DNA of 64,000 nucleotides from Nonomuraea gerenzanensis. GTDB taxonomy: Bacteria > Actinomycetota > Actinomycetes > Streptosporangiales > Streptosporangiaceae. The notes beneath the pieces are model-generated. The model did not search any database. It saw only the letters and a program-made list of their open reading frames with translations, and was not told the origin of the DNA. The translations under genes were made by a program, and so were the position numbers. Below are positions 26,471 to 33,786 of this stretch, one piece after another (within the stretch, counting starts at the first letter, position 1; the number at the start of each line of letters is the position of its first letter). The DNA is taken from contig NZ_CP084058.1 of assembly GCF_020215645.1 (NCBI RefSeq), forward strand, positions 6,448,001-6,512,000. Direction: 5' to 3'.

Positions 26471-27313
26471 TCAGGCGCGGACCACGGCCACCGGGCAGCG
26501 GGCGTGGTGCAACACGTTCCTGCTGACCGAGCCGAGCAGCGCCGACCCCAGCGCGCCCCGCCCGTGCGAGCCCACCACCAGCAGGCCGGCCTGCTCGGCC
26601 GCCTCGGTGAGCGCGTCCACGGGATGCGCGGGCCGCACGTCCTCCGTCACGTTCACCTGCGGGTAGTCGCGGCTGAACGTCTTCAGCCGGTCGCGGACGA
26701 CCTGGAGGCTCGCGGCCCGTACCTCGTCGAGGTCGTAGGGGATCTCGGGCGCGTACGCGTGCACCGGCAACTGCCAGGCGTGCACGGCCCGCAGCGGCGC
26801 GCCGCGTAGTCTCGCCTGCTCGAACGCGTAGGCCAGCGCGGGCTCGCACTCCGGCGAGTCGTCCACCCCCACCACGATCTCCCCGTCGGCGGACAGCTGC
26901 TCGCCGCGCACCACCACGACGGGGCAGTGCACGTGCCCGGCCAGGTGCATGCTCACCGAGCCCAGCAGCGCGCCCGCGAACCCGCCGAGCCCGCGGCTGC
27001 CCACCACCAGCTCGCTCGCGCCACCGGCCTGCGCGGGCAGCATCTCGGCGGGCCGGCCCGTCACCAGCTCGGTGGTGACCTCGGCAGCCGGCTGACGCTC
27101 GACGGCGAGCGCCTCGGCCTCGCCGAGCACCTGCTCCCCCGCGCGCAGCAGCGAGTCAGGGAGGGTGGCGTCGGGGCGTTTGCCCACCTGGTACCAGGAG
27201 GTGTCCACGACGTGCACGATCCGGAGCGGCACGTGCCTGCGCGCGGCGTCGCCGGCGGCCCACTCCACGGCGGCTCGCGACGCCACGGATCCATCGACTC
27301 CTACGATGATCAC
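26471..27313 (-). CDS. Tandem universal stress protein
   Basis: This 280-aa protein contains two UspA domains (about 1-140 and 145-280). Each ends with an ATP-binding G-x2-G-x9-G-S motif (GSRGLGGFAGALLGSVS and GSHGRGALGSALLGSVS), and each begins with VGVDGS or VGVDDSPE. Tandem ATP-binding Usp proteins of this kind are typical members of actinobacterial hypoxia/dormancy regulons controlled by DosR-like regulators. A palindrome AGGGCC-CAAC-GGCCCT lies 77 bases upstream of its ATG and resembles such regulator sites. ATG 27313 has GGAGG upstream. Confidence 0.92.
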   Translation of the reverse strand: MIIVGVDGSVASRAAVEWAAGDAARRHVPLRIVHVVDTSWYQVGKRPDATLPDSLLRAGEQVLGEAEALAVERQPAAEVTTELVTGRPAEMLPAQAGGASELVVGSRGLGGFAGALLGSVSMHLAGHVHCPVVVVRGEQLSADGEIVVGVDDSPECEPALAYAFEQARLRGAPLRAVHAWQLPVHAYAPEIPYDLDEVRAASLQVVRDRLKTFSRDYPQVNVTEDVRPAHPVDALTEAAEQAGLLVVGSHGRGALGSALLGSVSRNVLHHARCPVAVVRA

Positions 27314-27389
27314 GATTTGCCTCCTTTGTCACCTCCTATCGCACCATGCTCATACCCGTCCGCGGCAGGGTCCGAGGCCCCCGTTCCCC

Positions 27390-27405
27390 AGGGCCCAACG
27401 GCCCT
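27390..27405. promoter_or_regulatory. Possible DosR/OsdR-type site upstream of the Usp gene
   Basis: AGGGCC-CAAC-GGCCCT is a perfect 6-bp inverted repeat 77 bases before the Usp start. It shares the GGG-x-C and G-x-CCC anchors of DosR-family sites. An alternative reading is a terminator hairpin for the VOC gene ending at 27506. Confidence 0.35.
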
Positions 27406-27505
27406 GCCCGCCCGGCCCCGGATGTCGCGTGACTCGGCGCCGGCACGATCCCGCACCGGCGCCGAGCTGCTACCGCTACCCCTACTCGGCCACTCGGCTA
27501 CTCGG

Positions 27506-27919
27506 CTACTCGGCGTAGGGCTGGTCCGTGCCCCGGGCGCTGTAGCCGAGGCTCCAGATGTACCCGTCCGGGTCCGCGAACGTGCCACCGTAACCGCCCC
27601 ACGGCAGGGCGCCGGCGGGCTTCAGCACCGTGGCGCCCGCCTTCTCGGCCTCCGCCATGACCTCGTCGACCCGCGCCTCACTGCGGACGACGTAGGTGAG
27701 CACGAGCCCGCTGAACCCGCTGCCCTCCGCGCTCGTGCCCACCTGTTCGGCCAGGCCCTCGCGGCGGTAGAAGCCGACGGGCGAGGCTCCGTCCGATTCG
27801 AAGAACACCGAGATGCCCCAGTCGTTCTTGACCGTCCAGCCGAGCCCTTCGGTGTAGAACCGCTTGGCCCGCTCCATGTCGCGGACGCCGAGCAGGATCG
27901 AGCTGACGTGAGCTTTCAT
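27506..27919 (-). CDS. VOC-superfamily (glyoxalase-like) protein
   Basis: This 137-aa single VOC module has the beta-alpha-beta-beta-beta halves SSILLGVRDMERAKRFYTEGLGW and LTYVVRSEARVDEVMAEAEKAGATVLKPAG, ending FADPDGYIWSLGY. Members include glyoxalase I, dioxygenases and antibiotic-binding proteins; the function here is open. ATG 27919 follows GGAGAC. A 9-bp tandem repeat (TCGGCTACT-type) at its 3' end encodes the last residues. It is divergent from an ECF41-like sigma factor gene and probably one of its targets. Confidence 0.85.
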   Translation of the reverse strand: MKAHVSSILLGVRDMERAKRFYTEGLGWTVKNDWGISVFFESDGASPVGFYRREGLAEQVGTSAEGSGFSGLVLTYVVRSEARVDEVMAEAEKAGATVLKPAGALPWGGYGGTFADPDGYIWSLGYSARGTDQPYAE

Positions 27920-27976
27920 GCCATGTCTCCCTATATATGTACGTAGCGGGGTGAGACACCCGGGATGTGCCCGGAA

Positions 27977-28037
27977 GTCACATCGGCGCAAGTTCGCCGG
28001 TCAATAAGTAATGACCGGCGATACGGAGGAATGTGAC
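27977..28037. promoter_or_regulatory. Mirror-image divergent promoter region of the ECF41-like locus
   Basis: From outside to inside the sequence is symmetric: GTCACAT (27977-27983), CGCCGGTCA (27995-28003), 8-bp centre, TGACCGGCG (28012-28020), ATGTGAC (28031-28037). Each strand thus offers a TCACA element followed 14-15 bases later by CGGTCA. This resembles the TGTCACA / CGTC promoter type reported for ECF41 sigma factors. The two promoters would face each other and serve the sigma gene and the VOC gene. Confidence 0.6.
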
Positions 28038-28039
28038 AG

Positions 28040-28924
28040 ATGGTCGAGCACGATTGGGTGAGCGAGCGGTTCGCCGAGCACCAGGCCCGCTTGCACGCGG
28101 TGGCCTACCGGATGCTCGGCTCACCCGGCGAGGCGGAGGACGCGGTGCAGGAGGCGTGGCTGCGGGTCAGCCGCGCCGACACCGGGCAGGTGGAGAACCC
28201 GGCCGGCTGGCTGACGACGGTCGTCGCCCGCGTCTGCCTGAACATGCTGGAGGCGCGCCGCAACCGGCGCGAGGACGCGGCGGGGGCGCTACCGCCCGAG
28301 CCGGACGAGCCGCACCTGCCGCGCACGCACGTCCATCCGGCCGGCCAGGCAGGGCCCGAGGACGAGGCCCTGCTGGCCGATTCGGTCGGCGTCGCGCTGA
28401 TGGTGGTGCTGGACACGCTGACGCCCGCGGAACGGCTCGCGTTCGTGCTGCATGACGTCTTCGCCGTGTCGTTCGCGGAGATCGGCACCATCATCGACCG
28501 CTCCCCCACCGCGGCCAGGCAGCTCGCCAGCCGGGCCCGGCGCCGCGTTCAGGGAGCGGCAGGCGCCTCCGACGCCGCGCGGTCCGCCAAGCGCGACATC
28601 GTCGAGGCCTTCCTGTCCGCCTCCAGGAACGGCGACTTCGCCGCCCTGCTCGAACTCCTCGATCCGGACGCGGTGGTCGGCGAGATCCGCGGCGGCAACG
28701 CGGTGGCGACCTTCTTCACCGGCGGCGCAAAGGCCGCCCGGCTCGCCCTGGTGGACGGCGTGCCGTCGGCCGTCTGGCTGCACCGCGGCCGCCCCAGGGC
28801 CGTCTTCGCGTTCACCATCAGCGAGGGGCGGATCACCCGCATCGCCATCGACACCGACCCCGACCGCCTCCGCGACCTCGACATCGTCTATCTCGCCAAC
28901 CACGACAGCAAGGAACGTCTTTGA
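28040..28924 (+). CDS. ECF41-like RNA polymerase sigma factor with SnoaL-like C-terminal domain
   Basis: This 294-aa protein has sigma region 2 (FAEHQARLHAVAYRMLGSPGEAEDAVQEAWLRV) and region 4 (TLTPAERLAFVLHDVFAVSFAEIGTIIDRSPTAARQLASRARRR). A C-terminal roughly 110-residue SnoaL/NTF2-like domain begins near KRDIVEAFLSA. It ends in TDPDRLRDLDI, which resembles the NPDKL motif of ECF41 factors. ECF41 members lack an anti-sigma factor and are tuned by this extension. Typical partners are carboxymuconolactone decarboxylases, oxidoreductases or epimerases; here the partners are VOC proteins on both sides. ATG 28040 follows GGAGG. The stop overlaps the next VOC start. Confidence 0.9.
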   Translation: MVEHDWVSERFAEHQARLHAVAYRMLGSPGEAEDAVQEAWLRVSRADTGQVENPAGWLTTVVARVCLNMLEARRNRREDAAGALPPEPDEPHLPRTHVHPAGQAGPEDEALLADSVGVALMVVLDTLTPAERLAFVLHDVFAVSFAEIGTIIDRSPTAARQLASRARRRVQGAAGASDAARSAKRDIVEAFLSASRNGDFAALLELLDPDAVVGEIRGGNAVATFFTGGAKAARLALVDGVPSAVWLHRGRPRAVFAFTISEGRITRIAIDTDPDRLRDLDIVYLANHDSKERL

Positions 28925-29349
28925 CCGGCACGCGGTTCAAGCTCTCGATGTGCACCCTCCCCGTCCACGACCTCGACGCGGCGCTCGGCTTCTACCGCGA
29001 CGTGCTCGGCTTCCAGGTACGCCAGGACGGGGAGCCGGATGAGCTCCACCGGGTGAGCGTCGGCCCGCCGGAGCAGCCGGAGGTGCGCATCTTCCTCTCC
29101 CCGCCGGGCGCGGACCCTGGCGTGTCGCCGGCGGATCGGCGGGCGATCGAGAGCCTGATGGCCAAGGGGCTGCTGGGCCGCCTCGTCTTCGCCACCGACG
29201 ACTGCGACGCCACGTTCGTGCGTGTGGAGGCGGCGGGGGCCGAGGTGCTACAGGAACCGATCGATCGGTCTGATGGTGCTCGTGACTGCGCCTTCCTCGA
29301 TCCTTCTGGGAACATTGTGCGGTTCACTCAGCGGCGGGAGGGGGCTTAG
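28921..29349 (+). CDS. VOC-superfamily protein co-transcribed with the sigma factor
   Basis: A 142-aa glyoxalase/bleomycin-resistance-like module: FKLSMCTLPVHDLDAALGFYRDVLGFQVRQD at the front and LVFATDDCDATFVRVEAAGAEVLQEP, then DCAFLDPSGNIVRFTQ at the end. The start is TTG 28921, overlapping the sigma stop as TTGA, with AAGGAA at a good distance. Translational coupling to the sigma factor is therefore likely. This is the second VOC protein at this locus; its substrate is unknown. Confidence 0.82.
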   Translation: MTGTRFKLSMCTLPVHDLDAALGFYRDVLGFQVRQDGEPDELHRVSVGPPEQPEVRIFLSPPGADPGVSPADRRAIESLMAKGLLGRLVFATDDCDATFVRVEAAGAEVLQEPIDRSDGARDCAFLDPSGNIVRFTQRREGA

Positions 29350-29719
29350 AGGCGTGATGCGCGCCGGCCCCTCCGGGTGCTACTGGCGGAGGAGAGGTGG
29401 GCGCGGGTGCGGCATGGTGGATCGGCTGTGATCGGCGGCGACGACTGCCTCCGGCTCCATGCCGCCGCCGCTGCCCCGGCATCGCCGTGCTGCGCCTCTT
29501 CGCCGAGCCGCAGGCGTGTCGCATGCGGCTCCAGCGGACTTCGTCCAGCCCGGTGACGGGGTCGCGGTCCTCGTCCATGAGTGGCCATCTCGCCCGACGA
29601 GACCGATGGTTCCGGACGTCGAAGGGCCGGTTCTGGCGCCTTGGCATTCCTCCGTGGGCTGAAGCAGATCTGAAGCCGTCGTGACACACCCGGCTGGTTG
29701 ACTCCGGCGCAGGCAGCAG
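29350..29719. other. Intergenic stretch with a possible HEAT-repeat protein remnant
   Basis: This 370-bp stretch has no intact gene. On the minus strand near 29500-29580 the reading DPVTGLDEVRWSRMRHACGSA resembles the N-terminal segment (LDxVxWxxLRHAYGSA) of actinobacterial HEAT-repeat-like proteins. It then loses similarity at once, so it would be a remnant. No other feature is seen. Confidence 0.3.
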
Positions 29720-30286
29720 GTGGTGACGGAAGGGGCTGGGGTGCCTGGGTTTCTCGTGCTCGCGGCGGTGCCGGTCGTCGCCGGAGTCGCCGTCGGCCGC
29801 CTGCGGGGCGGTTGCCTGGTGGGCATCGCGGGCGGTTTTCGGGCGTACTGGCTGCTGTGGCTGGCGGTCGCGGTCCAGGCCGTGCACGCCTACGTGGTGG
29901 ACGCCGCGCCGCTCCTCGTCCTGACCTTCGCCATCGTCCTGGTGTGGCTGGCGGTCAACTTCCCGCGCTTCTCGCCGCGGATGCGCCGGGCCGCCGTGCT
30001 CGTCCTGGCCGGGGCCGCGATGAACGGGCTGGCCATCGCGCTGAACGGGGCCATGCCGTACTCGGCTTGGGCGGCGGAGGTCATCGGGCTGCCGCCCGGC
30101 AGTGCCACGGCCAAGAACGAGCCGGCCTCGTCCGGCACGCAGCTGCTCTTCCTGGCCGACATCATTCCGATCCCCGGCCTGCGGAAGATCGTCAGCTTGG
30201 GCGATGTCGTCCTCTCGGTCGGCACCGCTCTGCTCATCGCCGCCGCGATGCGGCGGCATCCCGACACGAAAGGTCGTTCGTCATGA
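29720..30286 (+). CDS. DUF5317-type integral membrane protein
   Basis: This 188-aa protein has about five hydrophobic helices. Its wording is typical of DUF5317 (RLRGGCLVGI near the front, MNGLAIALNGAMPYS in the middle, FLADIIPIPGLRKIVSLGDVVLSVG near the end). The conserved polar stretch between the helices suggests a channel or enzyme, but the function is unknown. The start is taken as GTG 29720; a slightly later start is possible. The stop overlaps the ATG of a 34-aa membrane peptide gene. Confidence 0.75.
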   Translation: MVTEGAGVPGFLVLAAVPVVAGVAVGRLRGGCLVGIAGGFRAYWLLWLAVAVQAVHAYVVDAAPLLVLTFAIVLVWLAVNFPRFSPRMRRAAVLVLAGAAMNGLAIALNGAMPYSAWAAEVIGLPPGSATAKNEPASSGTQLLFLADIIPIPGLRKIVSLGDVVLSVGTALLIAAAMRRHPDTKGRSS

Positions 30287-30387
30287 AGCGCGTCAAGAAC
30301 TCGCCCAGGATCGCCCAGGCGGTGTGCGCGTTGTTCGCGCTCGCCACGTTGCTCTACACCGTGGGGGCGCCCTGGGACTCGCACTGA
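30283..30387 (+). CDS. 34-aa single-pass membrane peptide coupled to DUF5317
   Basis: ATG 30283 overlaps the DUF5317 stop (ATGA) and opens a 34-codon frame with good GC3. The peptide has a positive N-terminus (MKRVKNSPR), one hydrophobic helix (IAQAVCALFALATLLYTVG) and a short PWDSH tail. The coupling and composition argue for a real small subunit or partner of the DUF5317 protein. No family is recognised. Confidence 0.55.
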   Translation: MKRVKNSPRIAQAVCALFALATLLYTVGAPWDSH

Positions 30388-30616
30388 CTGCATCCGCCGC
30401 CGGCCTGGGGTGAGGACGGCGGCCCGGGGCGGGTCGTCGGTGAGCACGTGCGAGGGCAGGAGAGCGGCCGCTGTCGTGAACGACGCAGCGGAGCGGCTCG
30501 CGATCGCCAAGTGGCCGCTGTCGCAGGCGATGCCGCAGACAGCCGTTACTCACAAGTGCCGACTGACTTGGCATCTGAGGGTAGAAGGGGGGTCCACCTA
30601 GCAAGGGAGGTCCACG

Positions 30617-31063
30617 ATGGACACCCCGCACACCCCCACCGCCCGCACACCCCTGCAGCTCGCCGCCCTCATCGTCGGTGCGGCATTCCTGCTGGTCGGG
30701 GTGCTGGGCTTCATCCCCGGCATCACCACTGACTACGACGAGCTGCAGTTCGCCGGCCACGAGTCCGGCGCGCACCTGCTCGGCGTCTTCCAGGTATCGA
30801 TCCTGCACAACATCGTCCACCTGTTGTTCGGCATCGTCGGCGTCCTGCTCGCCCGGACCTGGAGCGGCGCGCGCAACTTCCTCATCGGCGGAGGCGTGAT
30901 CTACCTGCTGCTGTGGATCTACGGCCTGCTGGTCGGGCATGACACGCCGGCCAACTTCGTCCCGCTGAACACTGCCGACAACTGGCTGCACCTGGGGCTG
31001 GGCATCGTCATGATCGCCCTCGGCCTGGTCCTGAGCCGCCGCCGCGTCACCGCGGAGCGCTGA
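30617..31063 (+). CDS. DUF4383-family membrane protein
   Basis: This 148-aa protein has four transmembrane helices and the DUF4383 pattern: LAALIVGAAFLLVGVLGFIPGIT, HLLGVFQVSILHNIVHLLFGIVGVLLAR, VIYLLLWIYGLL, and NTADNWLHLGLGIVMIALG. These proteins are widespread in actinobacteria and of unknown function. ATG 30617 follows GGGAGG. A hairpin with a U-rich tail lies about 60 bases after the stop. Confidence 0.88.
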   Translation: MDTPHTPTARTPLQLAALIVGAAFLLVGVLGFIPGITTDYDELQFAGHESGAHLLGVFQVSILHNIVHLLFGIVGVLLARTWSGARNFLIGGGVIYLLLWIYGLLVGHDTPANFVPLNTADNWLHLGLGIVMIALGLVLSRRRVTAER

Positions 31064-31120
31064 CCCCGGGGACGGCGGAAAGTTTTACCCAGCCGCGGAT
31101 CGCCGACTGGGACGGCGATG

Positions 31121-31149
31121 AAGGCCCCCACCCCCAGGGGACCTTCTTT
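31121..31149 (+). terminator. Probable rho-independent terminator after DUF4383
   Basis: AAGGCCCCC and GGGGACCTT pair with one mismatch around a short C-rich loop and are followed by CTTTG, 58 bases beyond the DUF4383 stop. The position is right for ending that transcript before the riboswitch leader begins. Confidence 0.5.
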
Positions 31150-31295
31150 GCCATATTTGCACCGCTTTTGGGGTGATATGTACCTTCGATAGGCAGGCAA
31201 CGCACGTACTGACGCGTTCGTGTCAGGTCGTCGCCTGCACTGTCGACCGGACCGAGCGCCGTTCCCGCCGGCTCTGACCGCGAGAACGACGCCCG

Positions 31296-31415
31296 GCCGC
31301 CGAATCCGCATGACCCGCGGAACCGGGGACCCAATCTTTCCGGGGTGAATCGGGCGCACGCCGCGCCCGTAGGGCACTTCCAGGCCCGAACCCGTCAGCT
31401 AACCCGGTAGGCGGC
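31296..31415 (+). promoter_or_regulatory. c-di-AMP riboswitch (ydaO-yuaA class)
   Basis: The leader before the lysozyme gene carries the conserved blocks of the ydaO class as found in actinobacteria: GGAACCGGGGACCCA, GGGGTGAATCGGGC, CCCGTAGGGCACTTC, and CCCGAACCCGTCAGCTAACC followed by GGTAGGCGG. The closing P1 stem is GCCGCC (31296-31301) with GGCGGC (31410-31415). This class binds cyclic di-AMP and in actinobacteria usually turns off cell-wall hydrolase genes. That agrees with the GH25 gene starting 25 bases downstream. Recognised by eye, no covariance search was run. Confidence 0.88.
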
Positions 31416-31439
31416 ATGGAAGCAAGGAGTCATCCCCTC

Positions 31440-32210
31440 ATGCCCAAGCCCCGGCTTGCCACCACCCTGAAGAACCAGCTCACCGAGCGCTGCGCGCTGG
31501 CCGTCGGCGGCGCGATCCTGGCGGGCGCCACCGCCCTGACCGGCGTGGCCGGCACGGCGCTGGCCTCGTCCGCCGGCCACGTCACCCAGCACGAGACCCC
31601 GCAGGGATCCCAGCAGGGGGCCCGCTCGCTCTCCTACGGCCTGGACATCTCCAACTACGAGCCGCTCTACGACTGGAACGCCAGCTCGGCCCAGTTCGGC
31701 ATCGTCAAGGCCACGGAGGGCACCGAGTTCCGCGACGCCTCGTTCGCCAGGAACTGGCGGGAGCTGGGCGCCAAGGGCATCGTGCGCGGCGCCTACCACT
31801 ACGGCCACCCCGGCAACGACCCCATCGCCGAGGCCGACCACTTCCTGTCCGTGGTGAACGCGCAGCCCGCCGAGCCCGGCGATCTGCTGGTCCTGGACCT
31901 GGAGACGGCCGACGACCGGTCCGTCGAGCAGGTGAACGCCTGGGCCAAGGCGTGGCTGGCCCACGTCAAGGCCAGGACCGGGGTCACCCCGATGTTCTAC
32001 AGCGGCTGGAACTTCGCCGACACCTACGGCAAGGGCCTGGCCGACTACCCGCTCTGGGTGGCGCACTACGGTAAGGCCAAGGGCATGATCACCCCGCCCG
32101 CCGACTGGAAGTCCTGGACGATCCACCAGTACACCGACTCCCCGATCGACCAGAACGTCTCCTCTCTGAGCCCCGACGAGCTGCGCGACCTGGGCAGGCG
32201 CACCGCCTGA
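31440..32210 (+). CDS. Secreted GH25 lysozyme (peptidoglycan muramidase)
   Basis: This 256-aa protein has a long signal peptide (positively charged first 17 residues, then ALAVGGAILAGATALTGVAGTALA) and a GH25 domain. Visible are YGLDISNYEP with the first Asp, FGIVKATEGTEF, GAYHYGHPGNDPIAEADHFL, and the catalytic LVLDLETAD. It should cleave the MurNAc-GlcNAc bond in the cell wall. ATG 31440 is chosen because AAGGAG lies 10 bases upstream; the ATG at 31416 abuts the riboswitch stem and lacks one. Expression is probably lowered when c-di-AMP is high. Confidence 0.92.
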   Translation: MPKPRLATTLKNQLTERCALAVGGAILAGATALTGVAGTALASSAGHVTQHETPQGSQQGARSLSYGLDISNYEPLYDWNASSAQFGIVKATEGTEFRDASFARNWRELGAKGIVRGAYHYGHPGNDPIAEADHFLSVVNAQPAEPGDLLVLDLETADDRSVEQVNAWAKAWLAHVKARTGVTPMFYSGWNFADTYGKGLADYPLWVAHYGKAKGMITPPADWKSWTIHQYTDSPIDQNVSSLSPDELRDLGRRTA

Positions 32211-32319
32211 GGCGCGGCCTGCGTGGCCGCGCCGAGAAGTGCCGCCGGTGATGTCGAGACGGCGCGCCCGGCTCCGACCTCCTCCTGAGAGCACCGATCG
32301 AGACGGAGGAGGGCTCACG

Positions 32320-32886
32320 ATGAGCAAGGTGGTGCTGGACGTGTCGGTGTCCCTGGACGGTTTCACGACCGGGCCGGACGTCCGGGAGGACGAGCCCATG
32401 GGCGACGGCGGCGAACGGCTGCACGAGTGGATGGGCGGCGGCGGGATCGACGAGGTGGTCCGCCGCCAGGTGGACGAGGCGGTGGGGGCCACGGTCATCG
32501 GGCGGCGCACGTTCGACCTGGGTCTGCGTCCGTGGGGCGGCACTCCGTGGGCCGGCGTGCCGAGCTTCGTGGTCACCCACCGGACCAGGCAGGACCTTCT
32601 CGGGGACAACGGCGGGACGTTCGCGTTCGACGGGCTGGAGGCGGCGGTCCGGCGTGCCGGGGACGCGGCCGGGGGCAAGGACGTCCTGGTGCTGGGTGCG
32701 GGCGTCGCCCGGCAGTTGCTCGCGGCGGGGTTGCTCGACGAGGTGTGGCTGCACCTGGTTCCGGTGCTGCTCGGCGGGGGCACGCCGCTGTTCGGCGGCG
32801 AACGGGCCGAGCTGGTCCCGGTCGGGGAGCCGGGCACAGGCGACGCGCTCGTGACTCATTTGCGCTACCGCGTCGCCCGCCCCTGA
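32320..32886 (+). CDS. Dihydrofolate reductase-like (RibD C-terminal) protein
   Basis: This 188-aa protein matches the RibD_C/DHFR-like family: VVLDVSVSLDGFTTGPD at the start, ATVIGRRTFDLG, FVVTHR, DVLVLGAGVARQLLAAGLLDEVWLHLVPVLLGGGTPLF near the end. Such single-domain proteins are NADPH-dependent reductases of unknown substrate and often have no role in folate or riboflavin synthesis. ATG 32320 with GGAGGAGGG upstream begins just at the conserved first strand. It is a single-gene unit. Confidence 0.88.
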   Translation: MSKVVLDVSVSLDGFTTGPDVREDEPMGDGGERLHEWMGGGGIDEVVRRQVDEAVGATVIGRRTFDLGLRPWGGTPWAGVPSFVVTHRTRQDLLGDNGGTFAFDGLEAAVRRAGDAAGGKDVLVLGAGVARQLLAAGLLDEVWLHLVPVLLGGGTPLFGGERAELVPVGEPGTGDALVTHLRYRVARP

Positions 32887-32970
32887 AGCCCTACCGCGTC
32901 GCCCGCCCTCGAAGCCCGGATCTGCGGAGAATCGCCGCCTGGTGGGCGCTTCCGGCGCTAACGTGATCTT

Positions 32971-33636
32971 GTGGCGGACATGCGTGAGGGACGGCTGACG
33001 GCGTGGCGGCTCCTGCTGGTCGCGGCAACCGTGACGGGCCTGGTGTGCCTGACGTCGTCGATCGGCCGCCCATGGGCCTACTTCACGGTCCAGAGCAACG
33101 TCATGCTGGCGCTCTACTACGGCTGGCGGGTGGCCGCGGGCCGCAGGAGGCCCGCCTCCGCCGCAGTCAAGGGCGCGGTGACGCTGTACCTGCTGGTCAC
33201 CTGCCTGGTCAACTACGTCTCGCGCGATCTGGAGAACCCGCTGGCGCTGCTGGACGGGGGCGGCGCGCGCGGATGGGGCAACTTCCTGCTGCACTACGTG
33301 ACGCCGCTCATGGCGGTGACCGACTGGATCGCGTTCGACCGGGGAAGCCGGGCGCGGTGGGCGGCGCCGTTCGCCTGGCTGGGGTATCCGCTGCTGTACG
33401 GCGCGTTCGTGCTGCTCGCCGCCCCCAACCTGCCGCGCCGCTACGTCTACCCGTTCCTGAACGTGGAACGGCTGGGCTGGCCGACGGTGGCGTCGGTGGC
33501 CGCCGGCGTGCTGGCCGCCTTCGTGGTGCTGGGGTACGCCCTGCTCGGCCTGCGCCGGCTCACCACCCCCAAGGCGGGGGTCGGGGATGCCCGGCCCGCT
33601 CCCCATGTCCCAGAGGTGCCGCGCCCGCGGGCGTGA
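32971..33636 (+). CDS. Pr6Pr-family membrane protein
   Basis: This 221-aa protein has six hydrophobic helices and the Pr6Pr (FAR-17a/AIG1-like) signature: SSIGRPWAYFTVQSNVMLALYYGWR, VTLYLLVTCLVNYVSRDL, NFLLHYVTPLMAVTDWIAFDRG, and YPLLYGAFVLL with RYVYPFLNV. Eukaryotic relatives (AIG1/ADTRP) hydrolyse fatty-acid esters of hydroxy fatty acids using a membrane Thr and His; whether bacterial ones do so is not known. The start GTG 32971 precedes the first helix. No partner gene is obvious. Confidence 0.8.
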   Translation: MADMREGRLTAWRLLLVAATVTGLVCLTSSIGRPWAYFTVQSNVMLALYYGWRVAAGRRRPASAAVKGAVTLYLLVTCLVNYVSRDLENPLALLDGGGARGWGNFLLHYVTPLMAVTDWIAFDRGSRARWAAPFAWLGYPLLYGAFVLLAAPNLPRRYVYPFLNVERLGWPTVASVAAGVLAAFVVLGYALLGLRRLTTPKAGVGDARPAPHVPEVPRPRA

Positions 33637-33786
33637 GGCCGAGCCGCAGGCCGGTCTCGTTCTGACTACCGGGCACCGCCGTCATGCAGCCGGTCGTCAG
33701 CGCTGGCGCGAGGGTGGCACTGCCGCTCCCACCGGACAGATCGGTGGTAACTTCTCCGGGTTCCCCCACCCGGAGTAGGACCCTTC

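Noticed and set aside
27484..27515. Short CTCGGCTACT-type repeat as an attachment or replication site
   Set aside because: It is a simple 9-bp tandem repeat inside the end of the VOC gene with no integrase or partner copy nearby.
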